From: an uncultured Anaerococcus sp.
Lineage (GTDB): Bacteria > Bacillota > Clostridia > Tissierellales > Peptoniphilaceae
Assembly: GCA_943914475.1 (NCBI GenBank)
Contig: CALUCE010000015.1
Coordinates: forward strand, 1-53,204
Direction of reading: 5' to 3'
DNA length: 53,204 nucleotides
Below, piece by piece: positions 34,020-42,093 of the stretch (positions are counted from its first letter, which is position 1; each line of letters opens with the position of its first letter). A program made the translations under genes and the position numbers. The notes below the pieces were generated by a model, which was not told the origin of the DNA, did not search any database, and saw only the letters and a program-made list of their open reading frames with translations.

Positions 34020-35909
34020 ATGAATAAGAAACGTAAAAGAAACTTTAATTATATAACTATATTAAGAGGTATAGCCACTCTGGGTATCAGTTTCTTCCAT
34101 CTTTTTCCCCAACGGATAAAGGGAGGATTTTTGGGAGTGGTTATGTTCTTTTTGATGTCGGGATTTTTGATGATGAGAAACCTGGACAGACCAAAGGCTC
34201 TAGATAGTAAGGATAAACTAAAAGATACTTTAAAGAGAAGATTTGCCAAACTCTTGCCCCCACTTTATGTAATCATGGTTATAGGACTTGGTCTTTCGTT
34301 TTTTACTGCCAAGGCAATCTTTACAGACTCTATAAAATCTGCCCTACCAGTTGCCTTTGGTTACCAAAACATCTACCAAATCCTAGCTGGTGGGTCCTAC
34401 TTCCAAAGAAATGGTAATTTTTCAATCTTTACCCACCTTTGGTATATAGCCCTCCAAATCCAATATATACTAATTTTTTATGGTATAAACTACCTTATAG
34501 AAAGATATGATAAAAAATCCTACAGGAGGCAAATCTTTGGGGGACTTAGTCTAATTTCCTTTGTTTCCATGTATGTGCTAGCAAGTAAAGAAGCTTCTAT
34601 CACAAGGATTTACTATGGACCAGACACCAGGATGTCAGCCCTCTTCTTGGGAGCCCTCCTCTATGAGGAAATCCCAAGACTAGAAACACTTTTTAAAAAG
34701 ATGACTGAAAAGACTACAAAGATTAGTATATATGCCCTTCTTGCCCTAACCGTTCTTCCCTTCTTCTTTATAGAAGGAGAAGCCTACGGAACTTACAAGA
34801 TTTTCATGGTAATTTATACCATCCTAGTTGGATGTTTGGTTGCCCTTCTCTATCTTTATGAGAAGTCCCTGGTTTTAGCCAAGGGCAAAAGAACAAGGAT
34901 AGGAGGCCTGGGCTCCATCCTCTACTATCTTGGATCTAGGTCTTACCATATCTATCTTTGGCAATATATGGTTCAAATCTTCTTTGCCTATGGACTTGCA
35001 GCAAAAACTGGTCCTAGGATAGGATATTTTATCATGGAGATGCTTATTCTTATAGTCTTATCTGAATTGACCTACAATATCTTTAAGAAGAAATTAAGAC
35101 CAAGACTTATCATGGCAGTATCCATATTTTTGATGACTATTATGGTCTTTGCTTCAAACTTTATCAAGGATTCCAAGGACCAAAATATGAAAGACCTTGA
35201 AAAGACCATCAACAAAAACAAGACCCAAATCGAGGAAGACAACAAAAAAGCCCTAGAAGCTTCTAAGAAAAATCAAGAAAAGAAGAAAAAGGAAGAAAAA
35301 GATCATAAGAAGCCTACAGAAAAGAAAGATGACCAAAAGAAAACAAATAAAAAGGAAGCAAATAAGGGAGTCAAGGACAAGTACGACTTTGACTTTAGCC
35401 AAAAAGAACTTGCCTACCTTAAAGATCTTTCCGTAACTGCTGTGGGAGATTCTGTTCTTATCAATATCAATTCCTACCTAAGAAACTATATACCAAACCT
35501 CTACCTTGATGGAGAAGTTGGCAGGGATCTTCCTGATGGACCTGTGGTTCTTGAAAATATAAAAAACAACCAAGGCCTTTCCGATATCATCCTTATAGCC
35601 CTAGGCTCTAATGGAAAAATGGAAGCTGATGACCTTGACCAAATCATGGCTGTAGCAGATGGAAGAGAAGTTCTCTTTATAAACACTTCCCACACCCAAC
35701 CCTGGGAAGACTATATAAATGATCAACTTAAAAAATTCTGTGACAAAACAGACAATGCCTACTTGGTGGACTGGTACTCCTATGCCAAGGGTAAAAAAGA
35801 CCTCTTTGCCCAAGACCTAGTCCATCCAAATGTGGAAGGTTCAGAGGCTTACGCCAATATAGTGGCAAGGGCCATCCTAAACACCAACCATGCATCTGAA
35901 AATCAGTAA
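34020..35909 (+). CDS. OatA-like peptidoglycan O-acetyltransferase
   Basis: 629 residues. The N-terminal acyltransferase-3 domain has about ten membrane helices: NYITILRGIATLGISFFHLFP with the catalytic His near residue 27, then FFLMSGFLM. A Lys/Glu-rich linker (about 400-450) leads to an extracytoplasmic SGNH hydrolase domain. That domain has AVGDSVLIN (nucleophile Ser), ALGSNGKM (Asn block) and DLVHPNVEGSEAY (Asp-His). Such proteins O-acetylate MurNAc and give lysozyme resistance (known for OatA). ATG at 34020 follows CAAGGAGAT; single gene with promoter and terminator. The substrate could also be another wall polymer. Confidence 0.9.
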   Translation: MNKKRKRNFNYITILRGIATLGISFFHLFPQRIKGGFLGVVMFFLMSGFLMMRNLDRPKALDSKDKLKDTLKRRFAKLLPPLYVIMVIGLGLSFFTAKAIFTDSIKSALPVAFGYQNIYQILAGGSYFQRNGNFSIFTHLWYIALQIQYILIFYGINYLIERYDKKSYRRQIFGGLSLISFVSMYVLASKEASITRIYYGPDTRMSALFLGALLYEEIPRLETLFKKMTEKTTKISIYALLALTVLPFFFIEGEAYGTYKIFMVIYTILVGCLVALLYLYEKSLVLAKGKRTRIGGLGSILYYLGSRSYHIYLWQYMVQIFFAYGLAAKTGPRIGYFIMEMLILIVLSELTYNIFKKKLRPRLIMAVSIFLMTIMVFASNFIKDSKDQNMKDLEKTINKNKTQIEEDNKKALEASKKNQEKKKKEEKDHKKPTEKKDDQKKTNKKEANKGVKDKYDFDFSQKELAYLKDLSVTAVGDSVLININSYLRNYIPNLYLDGEVGRDLPDGPVVLENIKNNQGLSDIILIALGSNGKMEADDLDQIMAVADGREVLFINTSHTQPWEDYINDQLKKFCDKTDNAYLVDWYSYAKGKKDLFAQDLVHPNVEGSEAYANIVARAILNTNHASENQ

Positions 35910-35911
35910 AA

Positions 35912-35950
35912 AAATATCCGACCAAGCTAAATTGCTGGCCGGATTTTTTT
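35912..35950. terminator. Bidirectional terminator
   Basis: ATCCGACCAAGC / GCTGGCCGGAT stem flanked by A and T runs, between the converging acyltransferase and serine hydrolase genes. Confidence 0.87.
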
Positions 35951-35954
35951 ATCC

Positions 35955-36917
35955 TTATTTTCTTATAAGAGATTTATCAAGGTCTATTTTTTTGTAGGTG
36001 TAGATATTATTTTCTGAAAATATAGGATTTTGGTTTTCCTTTTCTTCATTATCTGGATTTGTTGGTTTGATAGTTTCTCCACCTGCATAGTAGTCGTAGG
36101 CTATCCTTCCCACATCTTTCATAGCATCAAGTTGGGGTTTTCTGTTTTGGATATTTTTTGTCCTAGTCATCACCGTAATGGCATAGACCCTATCATTTAC
36201 CTTGACTATGGCTGAGTCGTTTTCTACTCCCCTGTCTGGAAGTTCGCCTGACTTATTGATGCCCCAAGAGTAGGATGGCAAATTTCCCAAAAGCTTTTGG
36301 GACCTGGTAGTAGTCTTGGCCAAGGCATCAAAGATATAGGATGAATGTTCTTCATTTACGAAATCTTTCCTATATATTCTTTCCATGGCAAGGTTTAAAT
36401 CTCTGGCATTGGCCATATTTTCTGGACCCTTGTGGAGGAAGAGTCTTTTTAAGGAAGTTTTTGTTCCTCCTGTTATATCTATGATGGTTCTGTTTACCTT
36501 ATCAAAACCTCCAAGGGCAGAAACTAGCCTGTTTGAGGCTTCGTTATCTGAGGCATTTAGCATGGCATAGACATCACTTTTTACTTGGTCAGTTTCTTCA
36601 AGTGCTGATCTTTCTACAAGATCAAAGGTCGCAAGCCCTATAAAGATCTTTATGGATGAGGCTGCTGGAAGACTTTGGGGGTTTGACTCAGAAGTAAAGT
36701 AAAGGTCAAGATTTTTATCCCCATCTAAGGTCTTTATGGCTACCTGCCAATCTCCACCAAGCTGGTCAAGCCTTGATCTTATATCTGCTTCTAGGCTTTC
36801 TTCCTCGCTTACCGCCTCTGATTTTTGCACTTCTACAAGTGGGGAAAGTACCAAGCCTAGGCCAAGGCTTAGGGCTAGGATTTTTCCTATATGTTTAAAG
36901 ATTTTCTTGTTTTTCAT
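35955..36917 (-). CDS. Secreted serine hydrolase, class A beta-lactamase-like
   Basis: 320 residues with an N-terminal signal peptide (MKNKKIFKHIGKILALSLGLG..., cleavage likely near residue 35). Penicillin-recognising motifs: SSIK (SxxK nucleophile, in PAASSIKIF), SDN (in NASDNEASN) and KSG (KTG box, in NKSGELPD). The tail after about residue 280 is Asn/Glu-rich and probably unstructured. It may be a true beta-lactamase or a wall-acting DD-peptidase relative; no clear class A omega-loop ExxxN is visible (nearest is ENMANARDLN), so resistance should not be assumed. TATGGAGAG precedes the ATG. Confidence 0.87.
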   Translation of the reverse strand: MKNKKIFKHIGKILALSLGLGLVLSPLVEVQKSEAVSEEESLEADIRSRLDQLGGDWQVAIKTLDGDKNLDLYFTSESNPQSLPAASSIKIFIGLATFDLVERSALEETDQVKSDVYAMLNASDNEASNRLVSALGGFDKVNRTIIDITGGTKTSLKRLFLHKGPENMANARDLNLAMERIYRKDFVNEEHSSYIFDALAKTTTRSQKLLGNLPSYSWGINKSGELPDRGVENDSAIVKVNDRVYAITVMTRTKNIQNRKPQLDAMKDVGRIAYDYYAGGETIKPTNPDNEEKENQNPIFSENNIYTYKKIDLDKSLIRK

Positions 36918-36993
36918 TTTGTACTCTCCATAAATTTTGATAAAAAAATTCTCTTATTTACATAATAACATAAATAAGAGAATAAAATAAAGA

Positions 36994-38856
36994 TTAATCG
37001 AGTTCCAAAACTCCCGTATAAAGTTGATAGTAGGTTCCTCTTTTTTCCATCAAAGACTTGTGGTCTCCTCTTTCTATAATCCTTCCATCTTCCATTACCA
37101 TAATCACATCAGAGTTTTTGATGGTTGAAAGTCTGTGGGCTATAACTATGGAAGTAGATCCTATCATTAGGTTATCCATGGCTTCTGTAACGTGCTCTTC
37201 TGTGGCTGTATCTATAGATGAGGTTGCCTCATCAAGGATTAGGATAGAAGGCTCGTCTACTGCTGCCCTTGCTATGGATATAAGTTGGTTTTGACCATCT
37301 GAAAGGGATGAACCATCTCCATGGATTTTGGTTCCATAAGATTTTGGTAGCCTATTGATAAAGGAATGGGCATTGGACAATCTTGCTGCTGCCTCTATTT
37401 CTTCATCCTTGGCATCTAGTCTACCATAGCGGATATTGCCGTAGATAGTATCGGTAAAGAGGTTTATATCTTGCAGTACCATACCAAAGGCACGTCTTAG
37501 GGCTGGCTTTTTAATCTTTTTTACATTTATACCATCCACCAAGATTTCCCCGGAATCTATATCATAAAACCTGGTTATAACGTTGGTTATGGTTGTTTTT
37601 CCTGCTCCTGTAGAACCTACAAAGGCTATCTTTTGGCCAGGTTCTGCATAGAAGGAAATATCCTTTAAAATCTTGTCAACTCCATTGTAGGAGAAGTCCA
37701 CGTTTTTAAATTCAAGCCTACCCTTTAGAAGTTGGTAGACAGTTTTGCCATCTTCTTCCCACTTCCAAGCAGTAAGGCCTGTAAGTTCCTCGGCTTCTTC
37801 TATGGTGCCGTCTTTTTTAACCCTAGCACGGACAAGGTCTACATAGCCCTTGTCTCCTTCTTTTTCTATATCTAGGATTTCAAATATCCTGTTGGCACCT
37901 GTCATAGCTTGGACTATGGCGTTGGCTTGTTGGGATACGGTTACTATAGGGTTTTGGAGGTTTCTTACATAGGTTAGGTAGGTAGTAAGAGCTCCAAGGG
38001 TCATAGTTCCTTTGATAGTAAAGATGGCTGCTAGCATACACATTACAGAGTAAAGAATGTTTATGGCATTTTTCAAAAATGGCATAAGCTTACCCATGGC
38101 TGTGTTTGCTTCAAGGAAGGCCACCCTCAATTCTTCTGTTCTTTTGTTAAACTTATCGATTAAGATACTCTCATGGTTAAAGACTTTTACAACTTTTTGA
38201 CCAGCAAAGGTCTCTTCTATAAAGCCGTTTAGCTCTCCAACCTGTCTTTGGGCTGAGGCAAAAAGACTTGATCCTTTTTTGATTATCTTTCTAATAATCA
38301 TAAACATGATTACTAGTCCAAAGATAGTTAAAAGTGTAAGCCTTAAATCTAGGGCAAACATCATAACCAAGGTTCCTACAAAGAGTAGGGCTGCTTGGAT
38401 TAGGTTGGGGATGGTAGAACCCAGGGCTTGGGCTATAACGTCGGTATCGTTGGTGAACCTTGACATGATTTCCCCGTTGGTATTTTGGTCAAAAAATCCT
38501 ATTTCCAAGTCTTGAACATGGGCAAATAGTTCCTTTCTCAAGTTTCTGATAGACTTTTCAGCTATCCTTACCATAAGTCTAGAATAGATAGCAGATGAGG
38601 CTGCAGATACTAGAAAGATTAGTCCCATCTTTATAATATCAGCCTTTAACCCTACTAAATACCCCTTCAAGATAGAATTATCTATGATAGGTCTTAGCAT
38701 ACTCATGGAATAAATTTGAGTTAGGGATGAAAGGATAACTGTAAGAATAACGACAACCATGGCAAAGGGATATCTAAAGAGGTATTTGAAAAGTCTCCAA
38801 AGTCCCTTGGCAGATTGAGCTGTTTCTTTTTTACTTTTTAACTTGTAATTTTTCAT
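36994..38856 (-). CDS. ABC exporter half-transporter with atypical signature
   Basis: 620 residues: six-helix exporter domain (about 30-320), a ~60-residue insertion before the NBD (about 340-385), then an ATPase. Walker A GSTGAGKTT, Walker B SILILDEATSS with catalytic Glu kept, H-loop VIAHRLST. The ABC signature is LSDGQNQ rather than LSGGQ. It overlaps the partner gene by 1 nt. The complementary defects of the two subunits match heterodimeric exporters such as BmrCD and TM287/288 (one functional, one degenerate ATP site). Probable drug or lipid exporter. Confidence 0.92.
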   Translation of the reverse strand: MKNYKLKSKKETAQSAKGLWRLFKYLFRYPFAMVVVILTVILSSLTQIYSMSMLRPIIDNSILKGYLVGLKADIIKMGLIFLVSAASSAIYSRLMVRIAEKSIRNLRKELFAHVQDLEIGFFDQNTNGEIMSRFTNDTDVIAQALGSTIPNLIQAALLFVGTLVMMFALDLRLTLLTIFGLVIMFMIIRKIIKKGSSLFASAQRQVGELNGFIEETFAGQKVVKVFNHESILIDKFNKRTEELRVAFLEANTAMGKLMPFLKNAINILYSVMCMLAAIFTIKGTMTLGALTTYLTYVRNLQNPIVTVSQQANAIVQAMTGANRIFEILDIEKEGDKGYVDLVRARVKKDGTIEEAEELTGLTAWKWEEDGKTVYQLLKGRLEFKNVDFSYNGVDKILKDISFYAEPGQKIAFVGSTGAGKTTITNVITRFYDIDSGEILVDGINVKKIKKPALRRAFGMVLQDINLFTDTIYGNIRYGRLDAKDEEIEAAARLSNAHSFINRLPKSYGTKIHGDGSSLSDGQNQLISIARAAVDEPSILILDEATSSIDTATEEHVTEAMDNLMIGSTSIVIAHRLSTIKNSDVIMVMEDGRIIERGDHKSLMEKRGTYYQLYTGVLELD

Positions 38857-40613
38857 TATTCATCAGCTCCTTTCTCTTGGATATCGTAGGTTTTCCTGTA
38901 AACTTCGTTAGTAGCGTAAAGTTCTTCATGACTACCTATCCCGTCTATTCTTCCTTCATCCATAACTATGATCCTGTCACAGTCTTTGAAAGAAGACATC
39001 CTTTGGGAAATGATAATCTTGGTCATGCCTGGATGATATTTGTTAAGTCCTTGGGTGATAGCTGCTTCTGTCTTGGTATCTACTGCAGAGGTTGAGTTAT
39101 CTAGGATAAGGACTTTAGGCTCTGCTAATAGGGATCTTGCTATACAAATCCTTTGCTTTTGACCTCCGGAGACTCCCACTCCTCCTTGGCCAAGCTCTGA
39201 TTCATAGCCTCCATCTCTTTCCATAATAAAGTCATGGGCTGAGGCAATCTTTGCTGCTTCTATAATTTCTTCATCTGTAGCATCAGGATTTCCCCAACGT
39301 AGGTTTTCGGCTATGGTTCCAGAAAATAGGGTGTTTTTTTGTAAAACTATATTTACCTTGTCTCTTAATTCTTCTAGAGGATATTCTTTTATGTCCCTCC
39401 CTCCGACCTTTACTGTTCCGCTTGTTGTATCGTAAAGCCTTGGTATAAGCTGAACCAGACTTGACTTGGCAGAACCTGTTGGGCCTAGGATACCTATGGT
39501 TTCTCCTGCCTTGATATGAAGGTTTATGCCTGAAAGGGCAAAGTTTTCTCCTTCTTCTCCGTATCTAAAGAAGACATTTTCAAAATCAATTGACCCATCT
39601 TCCACTTCAAGTCCTTCTTTTGATGTAGAAAGATCCATTTCTGGTTCGTGTTTTATAATATCTGCCACACGGACCACACCTGGAGAGGACATCATCATTT
39701 GCATCAAGACCATGGCTATACCAATGAAGGCTCCCAAAAGCATCATGGCATAGGTGATAAAGCTCATAAGCTCTCCCACTCCTATAAGGCCATCTATAAT
39801 TTCCCTTCCTCCAAAGTAAATTATTGATAAAAGGGAGGCAAACATAAATACATTGGCCAAAGGCATAACAAAGGACATATATCCAGCTCCCCTGTCTATT
39901 ACCTTGTACATGGTTTGGTTTTGCTTATCAAATTTTCTAATCTCGAAGTCATTTCTAACAAAGGCCTTTACAACCCTAATATTGGCCAGGTTTTCTTGGT
40001 CAACTTGGTTTAGGTTATCAAATTCTTTCCTGTACCTTCTAAAAGTTGGAATGGCTTTGGTAGATAGGGCGAGTATTGTCAAAAGTAAAAGTGGTACTAG
40101 AACTAAAAATATCAAAGAAAGTCTTGGCGAAACTCTTACTGATAAAAATATAGATGCAATTGCCATAACCAGGGTTTTTATGATGAACCTAGTTCCCATA
40201 AATACGGAAAATATGATTTGTTGGATATCTGAAGTTAGCCTTGTGATAAGTGAAGGCGCTCCATAATATTCCAAATCTCTAAAGCCGTATTCTTCGATTT
40301 TTCCAAAACCTAGTTTTCTGATATTGGCCCCAAAACCTGATGAGGTCGTGGCGGCAAGCCTTGTAGCACTGGCTCCTGCATACATACAAACAAGAGATAC
40401 TACAATCATCAAAATACTAAGCCTGACTGTTAGGCTTAAGTTTTTCTCGCTGATGGCCCTGTCGATAATAATTGCCATAATAATTGGAACCAAAAGTTCC
40501 AAGATAGTTTCTATGGTTGTAAACAACATAGACTTATAGGCGGCCTTTTTGTACTGGCCCAGGGCAGGCATCAGGTATTTAAAATTCTTAAAAAAATCTT
40601 TTAAACTATCCAT
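38856..40613 (-). CDS. ABC exporter half-transporter with degenerate catalytic site
   Basis: 585 residues: six-helix exporter domain and NBD. Walker A GPTGSAKSS, a normal signature VSGGQKQR, but Walker B ends LILDNSTSA: the catalytic Glu is Asn. H-loop region IISQRMSS has Gln in place of His. This is the degenerate-site subunit of a heterodimeric exporter; the site it forms with the partner's LSDGQ signature should be poorly hydrolytic. It starts 8 nt inside the end of the marR gene, forming a regulator-pump operon. Confidence 0.92.
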   Translation of the reverse strand: MDSLKDFFKNFKYLMPALGQYKKAAYKSMLFTTIETILELLVPIIMAIIIDRAISEKNLSLTVRLSILMIVVSLVCMYAGASATRLAATTSSGFGANIRKLGFGKIEEYGFRDLEYYGAPSLITRLTSDIQQIIFSVFMGTRFIIKTLVMAIASIFLSVRVSPRLSLIFLVLVPLLLLTILALSTKAIPTFRRYRKEFDNLNQVDQENLANIRVVKAFVRNDFEIRKFDKQNQTMYKVIDRGAGYMSFVMPLANVFMFASLLSIIYFGGREIIDGLIGVGELMSFITYAMMLLGAFIGIAMVLMQMMMSSPGVVRVADIIKHEPEMDLSTSKEGLEVEDGSIDFENVFFRYGEEGENFALSGINLHIKAGETIGILGPTGSAKSSLVQLIPRLYDTTSGTVKVGGRDIKEYPLEELRDKVNIVLQKNTLFSGTIAENLRWGNPDATDEEIIEAAKIASAHDFIMERDGGYESELGQGGVGVSGGQKQRICIARSLLAEPKVLILDNSTSAVDTKTEAAITQGLNKYHPGMTKIIISQRMSSFKDCDRIIVMDEGRIDGIGSHEELYATNEVYRKTYDIQEKGADE

Positions 40614-41055
40614 CTTCCCTCCTTGTCTCTTTTTCGATTATCTCAATAATCTCTTTCATATAAGCTCTCATAACTTTGATTTTTGAAGGTCCAAGCTGGT
40701 CATACAAGCTTTCATGTAGGCCTAGCAAAGGCCCTAGAGCTTTTCCAGCATAGGCTTCTCCCTTATCGGTAAGGAGCAAAATCTTTTGCCTCTTATCTTC
40801 TGGATTTGCCTGAGTTTCTATGGCACCTTCATCTTCCAATTTACAAATAGTATAAGATATTGTTTGTTTGGGAACTTTTAACCTCTCCACTATCATAGCC
40901 TGGCTAACTTTGTCGTGAAATTTGATAAAAATCAAAACAGCAGTTTCCAGGTTGTTTTTGGCCTCTTTCCTGTGAAAGTCTCTCAAAAGGCCCAAAGTTT
41001 TAGACATGGATGTAAAGAGGTTAAAAACTTCCAAGGTTTTTTCATTCTTTTCCAT
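40606..41055 (-). CDS. MarR family transcriptional regulator
   Basis: 149 residues. Winged helix-turn-helix with SQAMIVERLKVPKQTISYTICKLEDEGAI (recognition helix) and the wing DKRQKILLLTDKGEAYA. It is first in the operon with the heterodimeric ABC exporter and overlaps it. A perfect palindrome sits inside its own promoter, so ligand-relieved autorepression of the pump is likely (inference). Confidence 0.93.
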   Translation of the reverse strand: MEKNEKTLEVFNLFTSMSKTLGLLRDFHRKEAKNNLETAVLIFIKFHDKVSQAMIVERLKVPKQTISYTICKLEDEGAIETQANPEDKRQKILLLTDKGEAYAGKALGPLLGLHESLYDQLGPSKIKVMRAYMKEIIEIIEKETRREDG

Positions 41056-41078
41056 AGGCTCCCTTTCTTAACTATATA

Positions 41079-41106
41079 ACTATAGTCCAATTTTGGACTT
41101 TGTCAA
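41079..41106 (-). promoter_or_regulatory. marR-ABC promoter with operator in the spacer
   Basis: Minus strand TTGACA (41101-41106), 16-nt spacer, TATAGT (41079-41084). The spacer is filled by the inverted repeat AGTCCAA-TT-TTGGACT (41084-41099), a good candidate MarR operator that would exclude RNA polymerase. Confidence 0.85.
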
Positions 41107-41190
41107 ACTTTACTTACATTTTACTTAAAATTAATGATTAGCCTTATCATTTATTAAGTGTATAATAGTGTAGATAAAGGAGAAAAACCA

Positions 41191-42093
41191 ATGATAGAAT
41201 ATTTAAGTGCACAAAACGTAGATCAAAATTTAATAAAATTAGTTGAAGACTTTAGAAAAAATAATGCTATAGAAGATGATAGGATAGAAAAACCTGAATT
41301 TTCCTACTATGGTAAGGAGGTTTTGGAACAGGCAATAGCTGGAATCTTAGCAGGAAAAAACATCCTTCTTACAGGAGCCAAGGCCACAGGAAAAAACGTC
41401 CTCGCCTCAAACCTCTCCTATATATTTGGTAGACCTTCCTGGAATATATCCTTCCACGTAAATACCGACTACAACTCCCTTATAGGAGCGGACACCTTTA
41501 AAGATGGAGAAGTTGTCTTTAGGAAAGGACCTGTCTATGAAGCAGCCATCAATGGTGGTTTTGCCATCCTTGATGAGGTCAACATGGCAAAAAACGAAGC
41601 CATCTCTGTCCTCCACGCTACCCTTGACCACAGGAGGATAATAGATATACCTGGCTATGAAAAAATCACCCTTGACCCAAACACCAGATTTATAGCTACC
41701 ATGAACTATGGCTATATAGGAACCAGGGAGCTTAACGAAGCCCTAGCATCAAGATTTCTTATTATAAATATGCCAAATATTACAGCAGAAAACTTGGCCA
41801 AGCTTTTGACTGACAAGTTTCCAAAACTTAAAGACAAGTACAAGACTGCCTTTATAGAGATGTTTGATTCCTTGCAAAAAAAATCAGAAAACTCAGAAAT
41901 TTCAACCAAGTCTGTGGACCTTAGAGGACTTATCTCTGCCATAGAAACCATGGAAATAGGACTAAATCCATACGATTCCATAAGGATGGCTATCATCAAC
42001 AAGTCCTTTGACGAGTTTGAAAGACAAATTGTTACAGATACGGTAAAATCCAAAATACCAGAAAAAATATCAGAGAGTATCTTCGATGACTGA
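41191..42093 (+). CDS. MoxR-type AAA+ ATPase
   Basis: 300 residues from the ATG at 41191, after ATAAAGGAG. AAA+ core: Walker A GAKATGKN (62-69) with Asn where Ser/Thr is usual, Walker B FAILDEVNMA, sensor 1 ATMNYGYIGTRELNEALASRF with arginine finger. Lid domain with KSVDLRGLISAIE. MoxR ATPases act with VWA-domain partners as metal-insertion or protein-remodelling chaperones (RavA-ViaA, NorQ-NorD, CobS-CobT). The next gene, overlapping by 8 nt, encodes such a partner. A TATAAT at 41161-41166 is the likely -10. Confidence 0.9.
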   Translation: MIEYLSAQNVDQNLIKLVEDFRKNNAIEDDRIEKPEFSYYGKEVLEQAIAGILAGKNILLTGAKATGKNVLASNLSYIFGRPSWNISFHVNTDYNSLIGADTFKDGEVVFRKGPVYEAAINGGFAILDEVNMAKNEAISVLHATLDHRRIIDIPGYEKITLDPNTRFIATMNYGYIGTRELNEALASRFLIINMPNITAENLAKLLTDKFPKLKDKYKTAFIEMFDSLQKKSENSEISTKSVDLRGLISAIETMEIGLNPYDSIRMAIINKSFDEFERQIVTDTVKSKIPEKISESIFDD

